A stretch of 31,973 bases of DNA from an uncultured Bacilli bacterium (lineage in GTDB: Bacteria; Bacillota_I; Bacilli_A; RF39; UBA660): assembly GCA_944373065.1 (NCBI GenBank), contig CALWAJ010000003.1:1-31973 (forward strand), read 5' to 3'. Each line of letters begins with the position of its first letter. Positions within the stretch are counted from its first letter, which is position 1. The position numbers and the translations under genes are program-made. Below the pieces are notes generated by a model, which ran no database searches, was not told where the DNA came from, and saw only the letters and a program-made list of their open reading frames with translations. Shown piece after piece: positions 5,361 to 14,114 of this stretch.

Positions 5361-6557
5361 TTAATTTTCCTTTCGCAAATTTAATAAAGTTATAGATTCT
5401 AAATGATAAGTATTTGGAAATTCATCTACTAGTTTTATATAATTAAGTTCGTAACAACTATCTAAAAGATTAATATCACGAGCAAGGGTTAAGGGATTAC
5501 ATGAGACATAGATAATATTTTTTACTTTTAATGATAAGAGAAACTCTATTAAATCTTTAGAAATACCACTTCTTGGAGGGTCTAAAATAATAGTATCAGG
5601 AACAAACTTTAGTTTATTAATAACTTTACTAACATCCCCTAAATAAAACTCTGTATTAGTAACATTATTTAACTTAGCATTATTTCTAGCATCCCTCACT
5701 GCATCTTCAACTACTTCAATACCAATTACTTTTTTAGCATAGTCACTTACTAATAAACTAATTGTACCTGTCCCACAGTATAAATCATAGATAATATCAC
5801 TATTTAGTTTTTTTACTATATTAATAACTTCTTTATATATTAAACTAATACCTTCTTTATTTACTTGAAAGAAAGAGGCTTTTCTTACCATAAACTTTTT
5901 AGATAAAACTTCTATAATTAAAGATGGAACACCACTGATTAGTTCATCATTATAGTATAAAGAACTAACCAAGGATGAGAAGAACTCTTTAATAGATTCT
6001 TTATCTTCCTTACCTTCTAATATTAACATAAGCCTACCATCTAAAGATTTAACAATCGCTTTAGTTAGTTTTTTATGTACTTTAATAAAAGAATTTAAAG
6101 AGGCAGTTAAAGTTATAATATCACTATCTAATAAATTACATTTATCAATAGATATCAAATTATTAGACTCTTCTTCATAATAGCCAAGCCTTTCTTCCTT
6201 AATATGATAAGTTACTTTATTACGATAGTTGTAACATTTAGTAGGAACTATTTCTAAATTATCTAAATTATAATTTGTATATTTAGAGAAAATATTCTTA
6301 ACTGTATTTTTCTTAAACTCTAACTGTTCATCATAAGTTAAATGTCCTATCTGGCATCCACCACAAGTTTGATAATAAGGGCAATATTTTACTTTAAGAG
6401 GATTACATCTTTTACCTATAGAATATCTTTTCTTATCTTTTACAATATCAATAGATACTTCTTCTCCCACTTTTACTTTGGGTATAAAGATAACTTTATT
6501 ATTTATTTTTGCGATTCCTCTACCTTGATGGTCATAATCTATTATTTTAACTTCCAT
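5361..6557 (-). CDS. rlmD: 23S rRNA (uracil-5-)-methyltransferase, RlmD/RlmCD type
   Basis: SAM-dependent enzyme that makes 5-methyluridine in 23S rRNA. Domain order: N-terminal TRAM RNA-binding domain (about 1-55), a cysteine cluster CPYYQTCGGC with an upstream Cys for the [4Fe-4S] cluster, the SAM site DLYCGTGTISLL, DPPRSG, and the nucleophile Cys in YVSCNPLTLARD near the C-terminus. Length near 398 residues is normal for one-paralogue Bacillota enzymes that cover both U747 and U1939 (RlmCD), so the exact site is inferred. I start at the ATG at 6557 because AGGTGA lies 6 bases upstream; the GTG at 6566 overlaps that ribosome site. It is divergent from the ger operon. Confidence 0.93.
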   Translation of the reverse strand: MEVKIIDYDHQGRGIAKINNKVIFIPKVKVGEEVSIDIVKDKKRYSIGKRCNPLKVKYCPYYQTCGGCQIGHLTYDEQLEFKKNTVKNIFSKYTNYNLDNLEIVPTKCYNYRNKVTYHIKEERLGYYEEESNNLISIDKCNLLDSDIITLTASLNSFIKVHKKLTKAIVKSLDGRLMLILEGKEDKESIKEFFSSLVSSLYYNDELISGVPSLIIEVLSKKFMVRKASFFQVNKEGISLIYKEVINIVKKLNSDIIYDLYCGTGTISLLVSDYAKKVIGIEVVEDAVRDARNNAKLNNVTNTEFYLGDVSKVINKLKFVPDTIILDPPRSGISKDLIEFLLSLKVKNIIYVSCNPLTLARDINLLDSCYELNYIKLVDEFPNTYHLESITLLNLRKEN

Positions 6558-6658
6558 AAACTTCACCTAATAATAGGTTACTACAAAATCGGTTAAAGAA
6601 AAAGAAATTTATAATATTTTTCATTTTGGTAATACTAAAAGTGAAATGAGGTGAACTT

Positions 6659-8077
6659 ATGCTTGTAGATGAGATAAAGAAGGCTTTTGGTAATGCCACT
6701 GATTTAATAATTAGACCTTTTATTATAGATAATAGAGAAATAACTCTTGTAATGAGTGAAGTTTTAGGCAGTTCTGATTATGTAAATGATTTTATTTTAA
6801 AAAAACTTTTGACTATCAAGTTTCAAAGTAATGATATTGGTAATGAACTCCTTAACTTTATTCCTACTAATAATGGAAAGATATTAAATAAACTAAGTGA
6901 TATGACTGATTATATCTGTATGGGCTTCGCTCTTTTAATTTATAGTGATAATGAGGCCATTGCTATAGAAGCAAGAGCAACTGTTGATAGAGGTATAGGT
7001 GAAGTTAATAATGAAGCTAGTATAACAGGAAGTAAAGATGCTTTTAATGAGAATTTTAATACTAATGTGGGACTTATTAGAAGAAGAATAAGAGACTGTA
7101 ATTTATATGTAGATGGTCTGTTTGTGGGAAGGTCTAGTAAGACTAAAGTTGGCGTTTTATATATGAACAATATTGCGATTAAGAAAAACGTTGATAATAT
7201 TAAGAAAAAGCTTAAAAAGATTAATGTTGATGGCATAATTGATTCTGGTAACTTAAAGAGTTATTTAGATAGTAAGACTAACTTTTTCTTTCCTACAATT
7301 ACATCTACAGAACGTCCTGATAAAGTTGCCCAAGCCCTACTTGAAGGTAAAATTGCTATAGTCTCTGATAACTCTCCTTTTGTTTTAATTACCCCTACCT
7401 TTTTTGTTGACTACTTACATACTAGTGATGATTATTATGAGAAAGCAATTAATACTTCTTTTATCAGAATCGTAAGATTTCTTGCCTTTTTAATCGCTAT
7501 TTTTACGCCAGCTTTATACATCGCTTTAACTACTCATAATCAAGATATATTACCATTATCTTTATTCTTAAACTTTATGGAACAAAGAGAGTCTGTTCCC
7601 TTCTCAGCTTTAATAGAAGCACTATTTATGAGCATATCTTTTGAAATATTAAGAGAAAGTGACATTAGAAAACCTGCTAGTATGGGAACATCAGTCTCTA
7701 TATTAGGTGGACTAATTCTAGGAGATGCCGCAGTTAGTGCCGGTATTATCTCTCCTATTATGATTATAGTCATATCAATATCAGCGATATCTGGTCTTGC
7801 TTTCTCATCAGTCGAAATGATTTATGCTCTTAGATGGTGGAGATTTATTCTCCTATTTCTTGCTATGTTCTTTGGCCTATTTGGTATCTTTGTAGGGTTC
7901 ATCATCCTTCTAGCATCCCTTGTTACTACTTCTTCTTTATCTTTACCATACCTCGCTCCTTTTTCACCATTTATCAAAGAAGAAATTAAAGATACTATCA
8001 TTAAAGGAAGCCATAAAAAGGTAAGATTTAGGAATCCCCTTCTTACTAAAAATAAAATAAGGGAGAAAGAGATATGA
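6659..8077 (+). CDS. gerAA: Spore germination receptor A subunit (GerAA-like)
   Basis: A-subunit of an inner-membrane nutrient germinant receptor of the spore. The N-terminal ~260 residues are soluble and contain family blocks such as GSKDAFNENFNTNVGLIRRRIRD (a hallmark near 130-155) and FPTITSTERPDKVAQALLEGKI. The C-terminal half has about five membrane helices, including SFIRIVRFLAFLIAIFTPALYIAL, with the conserved PFSALIEALFMSISFEILRES loop. Length 472 is normal. It is the first gene of a three-gene operon; its TGA stop overlaps the gerAC start as ATGA. A GAGGTGA site precedes the ATG. It shows that the organism forms spores. Confidence 0.95.
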   Translation: MLVDEIKKAFGNATDLIIRPFIIDNREITLVMSEVLGSSDYVNDFILKKLLTIKFQSNDIGNELLNFIPTNNGKILNKLSDMTDYICMGFALLIYSDNEAIAIEARATVDRGIGEVNNEASITGSKDAFNENFNTNVGLIRRRIRDCNLYVDGLFVGRSSKTKVGVLYMNNIAIKKNVDNIKKKLKKINVDGIIDSGNLKSYLDSKTNFFFPTITSTERPDKVAQALLEGKIAIVSDNSPFVLITPTFFVDYLHTSDDYYEKAINTSFIRIVRFLAFLIAIFTPALYIALTTHNQDILPLSLFLNFMEQRESVPFSALIEALFMSISFEILRESDIRKPASMGTSVSILGGLILGDAAVSAGIISPIMIIVISISAISGLAFSSVEMIYALRWWRFILLFLAMFFGLFGIFVGFIILLASLVTTSSLSLPYLAPFSPFIKEEIKDTIIKGSHKKVRFRNPLLTKNKIREKEI

Positions 8078-9036
8078 AAAAGATTATTATATTATTGATA
8101 GTATTGTTAATATTTTTAGGATATACTCCATACAACGAATTAAATAGTCTAGCAGTTGTAGATACTTTAGGAATAGAATTTACTGATAATAAATATTATC
8201 TTTATCTAAATGTTATTAATGATGATAATAAAGTCTATAAAGTTACTGGAGATAGCCTTGGTGAAGTATTCTTAAAAGCAAGAAATATTAATAACAAGAA
8301 GACTTATTATAAACATCTAGAAGTAGTAATATTTAATACCAATACTTTAAATGATACTACTCTTAACTTCTTTAAAGATGAATTTACTTCTATAGATTAT
8401 TTAGTACTTGCAACTTCTGATAATTTAAATAATTTATTTAATAAATATCATAAAAGAAGTGATTATAAAAGCTTTATTAGAAAAGAAAAAGAAACGTCTG
8501 CATCTATTATTAATACAACTTTTAAAGAAGTTTTAAGCAGTAGTTTAGATGATATTAAAGACTCTAGCATCCCTCTAATTAGTTATCATAATAAATTAAG
8601 CAGTAAAGGTATATATATCCCTCTAAAAAATATTACTATAAATAATTCTATGGCAAGAGCAAGTTATTTACTTAATGAAAAAATAAATACCTATAATACT
8701 AAAATAACATTAGATGATAAGAGTTATGAAGTAGTTATATATAATCTAAAATGTAATATTAAGTATAAAGATAATACTATTAATATCAAAATAACAGGTA
8801 ATATAGACTCTCCTGATAGTAACAATCTATCCAAATTAAAAAATAAAGTAACTAAGAATCTAAAAGATGATATAAATAGCCTAATAAAAGATGAACAAGA
8901 AAAAAAATATAATATTTCCAACATAATTAATTATATTTACCTAAAAGAAAGAGAAGTTAATTACAATACTTATAAAAAATCTAATATAAAGATAGATATT
9001 AATTTAATTGAAAAGGAGAAAAATAATTATGACTAA
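8074..9036 (+). CDS. gerAC: Spore germination receptor C subunit (GerAC-like), no lipobox cysteine
   Basis: C-subunit of the same receptor, normally a lipoprotein facing the inter-membrane side of the spore inner membrane. The N-terminus is a hydrophobic signal (residues 2-16) followed by GYTPYNELNSLAVVDTLGIEF. This aligns with the family's GCWDxREINELAIVxALGID, but the lipidated Cys is replaced and no Cys occurs near the cleavage region. The rest (KHLEVVIFN, later SLIKDEQEKKYNI) follows GerAC; 320 residues is somewhat short. It overlaps gerAA by 4 and gerAB by 8 bases. It may be anchored by an uncleaved signal instead. Confidence 0.88.
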   Translation: MKKIIILLIVLLIFLGYTPYNELNSLAVVDTLGIEFTDNKYYLYLNVINDDNKVYKVTGDSLGEVFLKARNINNKKTYYKHLEVVIFNTNTLNDTTLNFFKDEFTSIDYLVLATSDNLNNLFNKYHKRSDYKSFIRKEKETSASIINTTFKEVLSSSLDDIKDSSIPLISYHNKLSSKGIYIPLKNITINNSMARASYLLNEKINTYNTKITLDDKSYEVVIYNLKCNIKYKDNTINIKITGNIDSPDSNNLSKLKNKVTKNLKDDINSLIKDEQEKKYNISNIINYIYLKEREVNYNTYKKSNIKIDINLIEKEKNNYD

Positions 9037-9901
9037 TAAAAAAATAGGATTATTACAACTAGCAAGTTTAACATTTTTTCTTGGAACATCAAGTTTTCCT
9101 CTTTTTATAGAAAAAATTATTAAAATTAGTAAAAGTGATACTATTATCAGTATAATAATTGGTTCTATTTTAGTACTAATTACTTTTAAAGGCATATTAG
9201 AACTAAGAAAAAAAATTAAACCTAAGAGTAATTATCTAAAAGTAATTATATCTATTTTATTATCTTTTATATTTATATATCTTTTATTAGAAACAACTAA
9301 TTTTATAAAAACATCTTATCTAAGTAGTGGCAATTTCTATAGTATTCTAATTTTATTACTTTTAATGTGTCTAACTACTTCACTACAAAGTTATAAAGAA
9401 ATATCTAGTCTTTCTTTAATTTTAATATTTATTTTTATTCCTCTATTTATTATTAACATAATTGGTAGTAGCAAAAGCTTAGATTTAACTTATCTAAGAG
9501 TTTTATTTAGTACTAATAATATTGATATTATCAAAGGTAGCATTTCATTCTTTATTTATGAAATAATTCCTATATCTTTAATTTTATTTATTCCTTACAA
9601 TGAAATAGATAATAGAAAAAAACAAGATAGATATTTATATCTTGCTTTAATAATAAGTCTCTTAGTAATAATCATAGATTATTTATTATTATATTTTTCT
9701 TCTAGTATTAATGTTCTAACTAGTTACAACTACCCTTTTATGTTAACAATAAATAGTCTATCTAGCACCTTTATCTTAGGAAGACTCAGTTATCTCATAA
9801 GTTTTTATTTACTATTTTCAAGCATCATAACTTTATCTTTAATTATTTGTATAATTAAGCAGTTAGTGTTGAACAAGTATATCCTAAAGACTCAAGATTA
9901 G
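9029..9901 (+). CDS. gerAB: Spore germination receptor B subunit (GerAB-like)
   Basis: B-subunit of the germinant receptor, an amino-acid-permease-like (APC fold) membrane protein thought to bind germinant. About nine to ten hydrophobic segments fill the 290 residues; the N-terminal KKIGLLQLASLTFFLGTS matches the family start. Bacillus members are about 360 residues, so this copy is compact, mainly in loops and C-terminus. I use the ATG at 9029 because AAAGGAG lies 10 bases before it; the TTG at 9008 overlaps gerAC and the ribosome site. Gene order A-C-B is a common variant. Its last 47 bases overlap the convergent minus-strand gene. Confidence 0.9.
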   Translation: MTNKKIGLLQLASLTFFLGTSSFPLFIEKIIKISKSDTIISIIIGSILVLITFKGILELRKKIKPKSNYLKVIISILLSFIFIYLLLETTNFIKTSYLSSGNFYSILILLLLMCLTTSLQSYKEISSLSLILIFIFIPLFIINIIGSSKSLDLTYLRVLFSTNNIDIIKGSISFFIYEIIPISLILFIPYNEIDNRKKQDRYLYLALIISLLVIIIDYLLLYFSSSINVLTSYNYPFMLTINSLSSTFILGRLSYLISFYLLFSSIITLSLIICIIKQLVLNKYILKTQD

Positions 9902-10382
9902 TCCTTTGTTCATCTATTGGTTGAAAATAACTATCCAAAGAAGTATTAGTAGCATTAGAGTCCTTCTGTTCTTTAGTTAAAACAAACTTAAATTCTGTAT
10001 CTGTAGATTCTTCTGTAACTAACCCACTATTTCTAATTAAATTAATCTCATTTACAACTGGATTATCAGTAACAGTAGCATCATAAGGAGTAGTTAAAGA
10101 GTAAAGAAATGTTACTTTATTTAACGTATCATTACTATAATTACTAGTAATAGATACACTGTAATTCATAGTTCCCACTACGACTTCCTTACTACAATTT
10201 AAAGCTGTAGCCGTAGAAACATTATTATTAGTATTATTAGCATTATTAGGATTATTAATAACAGATTCTTCATCTTTAAATACAATTCTAAAAACTAAAG
10301 GCAAAGCTATTAATATTACAAGTATAACTATAAGTAAATAAACAAAAATGTTTATAAACGAGCTACTCTTCTTCTCACTCAC
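9855..10382 (-). CDS. Single-pass membrane-anchored extracytoplasmic protein, unknown
   Basis: Not recognised. It has a short cytoplasmic tail (SEKKSSS), one strong membrane helix (about residues 9-32), an Asn-rich linker with NNxNN repeats (about 43-57), then a soluble domain of about 115 residues with two cysteines (in ALNCSKEV and GYTCSTLTA), probably a disulphide outside the cell. I start at the GTG at 10382, 9 bases after GGGAG, rather than at the TTG at 10391. It overlaps the upstream membrane gene by 8 bases, so the two are translationally coupled. It ends inside the 3' end of gerAB on the opposite strand. Confidence 0.7.
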   Translation of the reverse strand: MSEKKSSSFINIFVYLLIVILVILIALPLVFRIVFKDEESVINNPNNANNTNNNVSTATALNCSKEVVVGTMNYSVSITSNYSNDTLNKVTFLYSLTTPYDATVTDNPVVNEINLIRNSGLVTEESTDTEFKFVLTKEQKDSNATNTSLDSYFQPIDEQRTNLESLGYTCSTLTA

Positions 10383-10779
10383 TATGATCAACTCCCTCTT
10401 TTATTTTATCCTGATTTCTAAGATTATGAATAAATTTTCTAATATAAATAATTAAAAATATAAGTGGTATTATTGGAAATGCCATAAAAAAGTAATAAAA
10501 GAATATATTATCATCAAGAGCATTATAATCATTAACTAATTTAGTAAACGCTGCCCCATATCCTATAGAAACAGATAAAAGAACACTTGCAATAAACACC
10601 CCTATAAAACTAGTCCAATAATTAATAACATAATTAGTATGATTAATATCCTTATTTTTTCTTAATTTTTCATAAATTTTCGTACCTATAAAAAAAGCAA
10701 GTAATAATATTGTTAAAGGTATGATTATATAAAATAGTAAGATTTTAAAATTTTTTTCACTATAAACAGCACTAACCAT
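10375..10779 (-). CDS. Small polytopic membrane protein, unknown
   Basis: Not recognised. About 134 residues with three membrane segments: roughly FKILLFYIIIPLTILLLAFFIG (11-32), a central one around TSFIGVFIASVLLSVSIGYG, and YYFFMAFPIIPLIFLIIYI near 92-110. Charged loops and a Lys/Asp-rich C-terminus follow. Start at the ATG at 10779 because AGGTGG lies 8 bases upstream; the GTG at 10791 lies within that site. It is coupled to the single-pass protein that follows, suggesting a two-component membrane module of unknown function. There is no sequence link to the germination genes beyond adjacency. Confidence 0.7.
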   Translation of the reverse strand: MVSAVYSEKNFKILLFYIIIPLTILLLAFFIGTKIYEKLRKNKDINHTNYVINYWTSFIGVFIASVLLSVSIGYGAAFTKLVNDYNALDDNIFFYYFFMAFPIIPLIFLIIYIRKFIHNLRNQDKIKEGVDHSE

Positions 10780-10845
10780 AACTACCACCACCTATTATAA
10801 TAATAGCACAGTTAAATAGAGGAATCAACCGAAAAAAAGAAAGAT

Positions 10846-11319
10846 TTACATAGAACTTTCTTTATTATTACGTTCAAATTCTAGTAAAAATTCTTTCTTC
10901 ATTGTTCCAAAAACATAATCGCCTATATCATTTTCATCAACAATAACCCTATGACAAGGTAAAAGAATAGGAAAAGGATTTTCCAACAATTCTTTAATTA
11001 CTGGTGAAACTACATCTTCATTTCCAAGCATACCGGCTACTTCTTTATATGTTATAACTTCACCATATGGTATATGACTGACAATTTCTAAAACTCTAGC
11101 TTGCAAGCCTGACACTAAATAATTATAAAAGGAAAATGATTTAAGTTCTCCCTTAAAATAAGAGTCAAGTTCATTTTTGACTCTAATACTTAAATGATTT
11201 TCAACCCCTTCATCTTCTTCATCTACTAAAGTAATAGAAAGAATATCATATTCACTAGTATTTATCCTAATTAAACCTATAGGACTTTCATAAAAAGATA
11301 AATAACTAATATGTCTCAT
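10846..11319 (-). CDS. ogt: Methylated-DNA--[protein]-cysteine S-methyltransferase
   Basis: Suicide DNA-repair protein that removes the methyl group from O6-methylguanine onto its own Cys. The active site is PCHRVIV with Cys122, preceded by IPYGEVITYKEVAGMLG (about 83-99), the helix-turn-helix DNA-binding segment. At 157 residues it is the short Ogt/MGMT form without an Ada regulatory domain. The N-terminal part (SPIGLIRINTSEYDILSITL) is the usual ribonuclease-H-like domain. The line before the active Cys reads NPFPILLPCHR, a conservative variant of NPxxxxVPCHR. It lies 9 bases downstream of the DedA-like gene. Confidence 0.93.
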   Translation of the reverse strand: MRHISYLSFYESPIGLIRINTSEYDILSITLVDEEDEGVENHLSIRVKNELDSYFKGELKSFSFYNYLVSGLQARVLEIVSHIPYGEVITYKEVAGMLGNEDVVSPVIKELLENPFPILLPCHRVIVDENDIGDYVFGTMKKEFLLEFERNNKESSM

Positions 11320-11328
11320 AACTACTCC

Positions 11329-11898
11329 TTAAAAAACTTTAACAAATAAACTATAGAAAATTAAGGTAAGTGGCTTACCCAATAATATTATAATAAGAAA
11401 TTTAAAAAAGGTCAAACCACTAATTCCTGCAATATAACAAAGTAAATCATCTGGCGCTCCAGGTAATAAAATACCTAAAAAAAACACTTTAGAGAATTGT
11501 TTATGTCTTATATATTTAAGATATTTATCTACTGTTTCTTTTGCAAATAATTTATTTATTAAAGGAAGGCCAAAGTTTCTACTTAAAAGAAAAGCGACAA
11601 TACTTCCTAAAGTAAGACCTAAATAATTATAAATAAAGCCCTCTATAGGACCAAAAGCTAAGACTCCAGCAAGACAAGAAGCTCCTCCTGGTATTACTGG
11701 AAAAACTACTTGAACTATTTGTATTAACAAAAAAATAAGGGGAGCAATTAGACCATATTCTTTAATTTTATCGACTAATACAGAAGGATCAGTTAATAAG
11801 TTCATCTTAATAGCATAAATAATGAAAGCAACTAAAATAATTGTTATTATCACAGTTATAATTGTCATTACTTTTTTTAATTTTGTATCTTTTTCCAT
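11329..11898 (-). CDS. TVP38/TMEM64 (DedA-like, VTT domain) membrane protein
   Basis: Integral membrane protein of the VTT/SNARE-associated family. The central motif FPVIPGGASCLAGVLAFGPIEG followed by GLTLGSIVAFLLSRNFG is the family hallmark (reentrant loops), and LPGAPDDLLCYIAGISGL is the second half-motif with the conserved PD. About 189 residues with around five to six membrane segments. I choose the ATG at 11898 because of AGGAGG 6 bases upstream, not the longer frame from 11964. Members are proposed lipid scramblases or transporters; a specific function cannot be given. Confidence 0.88.
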   Translation of the reverse strand: MEKDTKLKKVMTIITVIITIILVAFIIYAIKMNLLTDPSVLVDKIKEYGLIAPLIFLLIQIVQVVFPVIPGGASCLAGVLAFGPIEGFIYNYLGLTLGSIVAFLLSRNFGLPLINKLFAKETVDKYLKYIRHKQFSKVFFLGILLPGAPDDLLCYIAGISGLTFFKFLIIILLGKPLTLIFYSLFVKVF

Positions 11899-11931
11899 AG
11901 CATTCCTCCTATCTATATTGTAACCCATAAA

Positions 11932-11961
11932 CAAATAATAATTACAAGAAATTATTATTTG
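11932..11961 (-). terminator. A/T-rich 12-bp hairpin between MYG1-like and DedA-like genes
   Basis: 11932-11943 and 11950-11961 form a perfect 12-bp stem with a 6-base loop, right after the MYG1-like stop codon. Only a short T stretch follows on the minus strand. It may be a weak terminator or an mRNA processing/stability element. Confidence 0.4.
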
Positions 11962-11964
11962 CAT

Positions 11965-12870
11965 TTAGCACTTTTCATTTGCATCTATTGTAACAGAAGC
12001 TACTTTTAACGCTGCTTCTAAACTTTTAGTAGCAACTAAAAAACGATTAACATGACAAAAAGTAACATCTTTAATACCACTAGTTTTTTCTAATTCTTCA
12101 TTAACTAAACCAGCCCATTTTAAAGGAAAATAAACCCTACTATTTTTATCTTCTAAACTAATAGGTACAGTCTTAACACAATAACCTCCTCTATTAGATG
12201 GGTAAATTACTAATTTAGTATTATAATTACCAGTTAAAATAACTTCTTCATATGGTAAATATTCATCAAGTGATAAGATATCACCATTATTATTTTTTAA
12301 CAACTCTTTTACTTTTTTAAAAGCTTTAACTTTACCACAGACATTCTTTAATTCAAAAGAAAAAATTGACTCAGCTATATTAACCGCTTTTACAAAATTT
12401 TCATTACTAGTATCATTACTTCCATAACTAGGATTATAGAGTTTTATAATATCACTAACTGTCTTTACTTTATAATTAGCAGTAATAGAAGGAAACTCTC
12501 CATTATCAATAGCATCTATTGAAAGTATAAAGTCTTTAACTAAATAATCATATACTTCTTCTTTATTTTCTATTTTAAGTCTTTCCAAGAATGATAATCC
12601 ATACTCTTCAAATAAAAGACCAAAAGAAGAATATTTAATTCCATTATCTCTAATTCTAGCCTCTTTCTGATGATGATCAAACTTACCTTTTCCAATATCA
12701 TAAATAATAATGTCATTATTAACATCTAAAGGAACATTATCAAGTCTAATAACCGAAATATTTTTATAATATAAATCTAGAAATGCTGTCGCAAAGACAT
12801 CATCAGCATGAAAAACACCACTATGAGTAATAAATTTAGCTTCTTTTATATCATTTACTATTTTTATCAC
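11965..12870 (-). CDS. MYG1/UPF0160 family DHH-type hydrolase
   Basis: Predicted metal-dependent phosphoesterase/exonuclease related to eukaryotic MYG1, a 3'-5' RNA exonuclease. The N-terminal ITHSGVFHADDVFATAFL (about 14-31) and DHHQKE (in GKGKFDHHQ, about 75-80) are the metal-binding family motifs; GGYCVKTVP and the C-terminal FCHVNRFLVATKSLEAALK also match. Length 301 is normal. The start is a GTG at 12870, 9 bases after GGAGG; it overlaps the upstream glycosyltransferase by 20 bases. A bacterial substrate is not established. Confidence 0.85.
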   Translation of the reverse strand: MIKIVNDIKEAKFITHSGVFHADDVFATAFLDLYYKNISVIRLDNVPLDVNNDIIIYDIGKGKFDHHQKEARIRDNGIKYSSFGLLFEEYGLSFLERLKIENKEEVYDYLVKDFILSIDAIDNGEFPSITANYKVKTVSDIIKLYNPSYGSNDTSNENFVKAVNIAESIFSFELKNVCGKVKAFKKVKELLKNNNGDILSLDEYLPYEEVILTGNYNTKLVIYPSNRGGYCVKTVPISLEDKNSRVYFPLKWAGLVNEELEKTSGIKDVTFCHVNRFLVATKSLEAALKVASVTIDANEKC

Positions 12871-14113
12871 TATTTAATTCCTCCAAACTAATATCACTTT
12901 TATGTTCTATTTTTACCCAAGATACATCTTTATTTTTTAAAGCCAAATATAAACATCTAACATAACTAGCTAAAAATAAAGGGTTATAGAATAATACTTT
13001 TATTTTCATCTTAGTATTTAGTCTAAGATTATCTTTTTCTTTTATTAATAAAATTAGAGTAAAGATAACTAATACTAAGTATATCAAAAATATTATAACA
13101 AAAAATTGCAATAATAACGATGTTATATTAACTTTTACAATTGAATTAGAAATTATTCTAAAGATTAGATTAAGTAAGTACAAAATAATACTTATTACCA
13201 ATAATATATACGGCTTAACTCCAACTAAAGCAATATAAACTGATGGATAATTACTATCTTTTAAAGCCAATTTCTTTTTTAGTTTATCATAATACATTAA
13301 TCTTGAAGTAAAATATCCCTTAACCCATCTTGTTCTTTGTTTAATAGTAACATTAAAAGAAATAGGTTGTTCATCAAAGTATTTAGCATTCTTATTATAA
13401 GTAGAACTTAAATTATTTAAAGTAGCATACAAACTAAACTCATAATCTTCAGTTAAACTATAAAAAGGATAACCTCCTAGTTTTTCTAAAATTTCTCCTT
13501 TTATATAAAAACCAGTTCCACTTACAGTCAAAGTTAAATTATGTTTTAACTTATAATTATTAGATAAAGTATTAATCATTGAAAATGTTAATGATGAAGC
13601 TGCTGAATATATACTACTATTTCCGTTTTTAGTATTACGATACCCTATACCTATATCATAACCATTTTTATAACTTTTAAGCATTTCTTTAAAGAAATTA
13701 CGATCTAAAACATTATCAGCATCAAAAATAAAATAAGCATCATAATGTCTTTTAGCTTTTAATATTTCTTTTATAGCATCATCAAGAGCATATCCTTTAC
13801 GTCTTTTTGTTAAATCTTTACGATATACAATATTAATACCCCTTTTTTTAGCAATTAAAACTGTAGGATCATCACTAGATTCTACAATTATATAAATATT
13901 TTTACTATCGACATTGACACTTTGCTTTTCAATACTATCAAGAAGATTAGAAATAACTAATGATTCATCCCTTGCTGGTATTAAGATAGCAAAATCTACA
14001 TTTCCATATTCTTTTTTTAATTTTATCTCTTTACTTTTTAAAGTTACTAAATATTCTCTAAATAAGAAATAAGCAGCAACAAAAACTAAAGCTAAACAAA
14101 TTAATGTTATCAT
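12851..14113 (-). CDS. Membrane glycosyltransferase family 2 (processive, BcsA/IcaA-like)
   Basis: Membrane enzyme that polymerises or transfers sugars from a nucleotide donor. It has an N-terminal membrane helix (1-18), a GT-A domain with FAILIPARDE (41-50), the DxD metal site FDADN (Asp131, Asp133), the base motif TEDYEFS (near 222) and QRTRW (Q/RxxRW) near 260, then about three C-terminal helices. The full D,D,D,QxxRW set marks processive beta-glycosyltransferases. At 420 residues it lacks a PilZ domain. The product is unknown. It lies 1 base after the CmpB-like gene, so surface-polymer assembly is plausible for the pair. Confidence 0.9.
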   Translation of the reverse strand: MITLICLALVFVAAYFLFREYLVTLKSKEIKLKKEYGNVDFAILIPARDESLVISNLLDSIEKQSVNVDSKNIYIIVESSDDPTVLIAKKRGINIVYRKDLTKRRKGYALDDAIKEILKAKRHYDAYFIFDADNVLDRNFFKEMLKSYKNGYDIGIGYRNTKNGNSSIYSAASSLTFSMINTLSNNYKLKHNLTLTVSGTGFYIKGEILEKLGGYPFYSLTEDYEFSLYATLNNLSSTYNKNAKYFDEQPISFNVTIKQRTRWVKGYFTSRLMYYDKLKKKLALKDSNYPSVYIALVGVKPYILLVISIILYLLNLIFRIISNSIVKVNITSLLLQFFVIIFLIYLVLVIFTLILLIKEKDNLRLNTKMKIKVLFYNPLFLASYVRCLYLALKNKDVSWVKIEHKSDISLEELNSDKNSK

Positions 14114-14114
14114 A

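Noticed and set aside
6600..6658. A sigma-G promoter for the ger operon
   Set aside because: AATACTA at 6631-6637 resembles the -10, but no matching -35 was found at 17-18 bases, so it was not annotated.
6940..7773. Minus-strand open frames inside gerAA
   Set aside because: They are antisense to a strongly conserved gene, have no ribosome sites and give low-complexity Leu/Ile/Ser translations.
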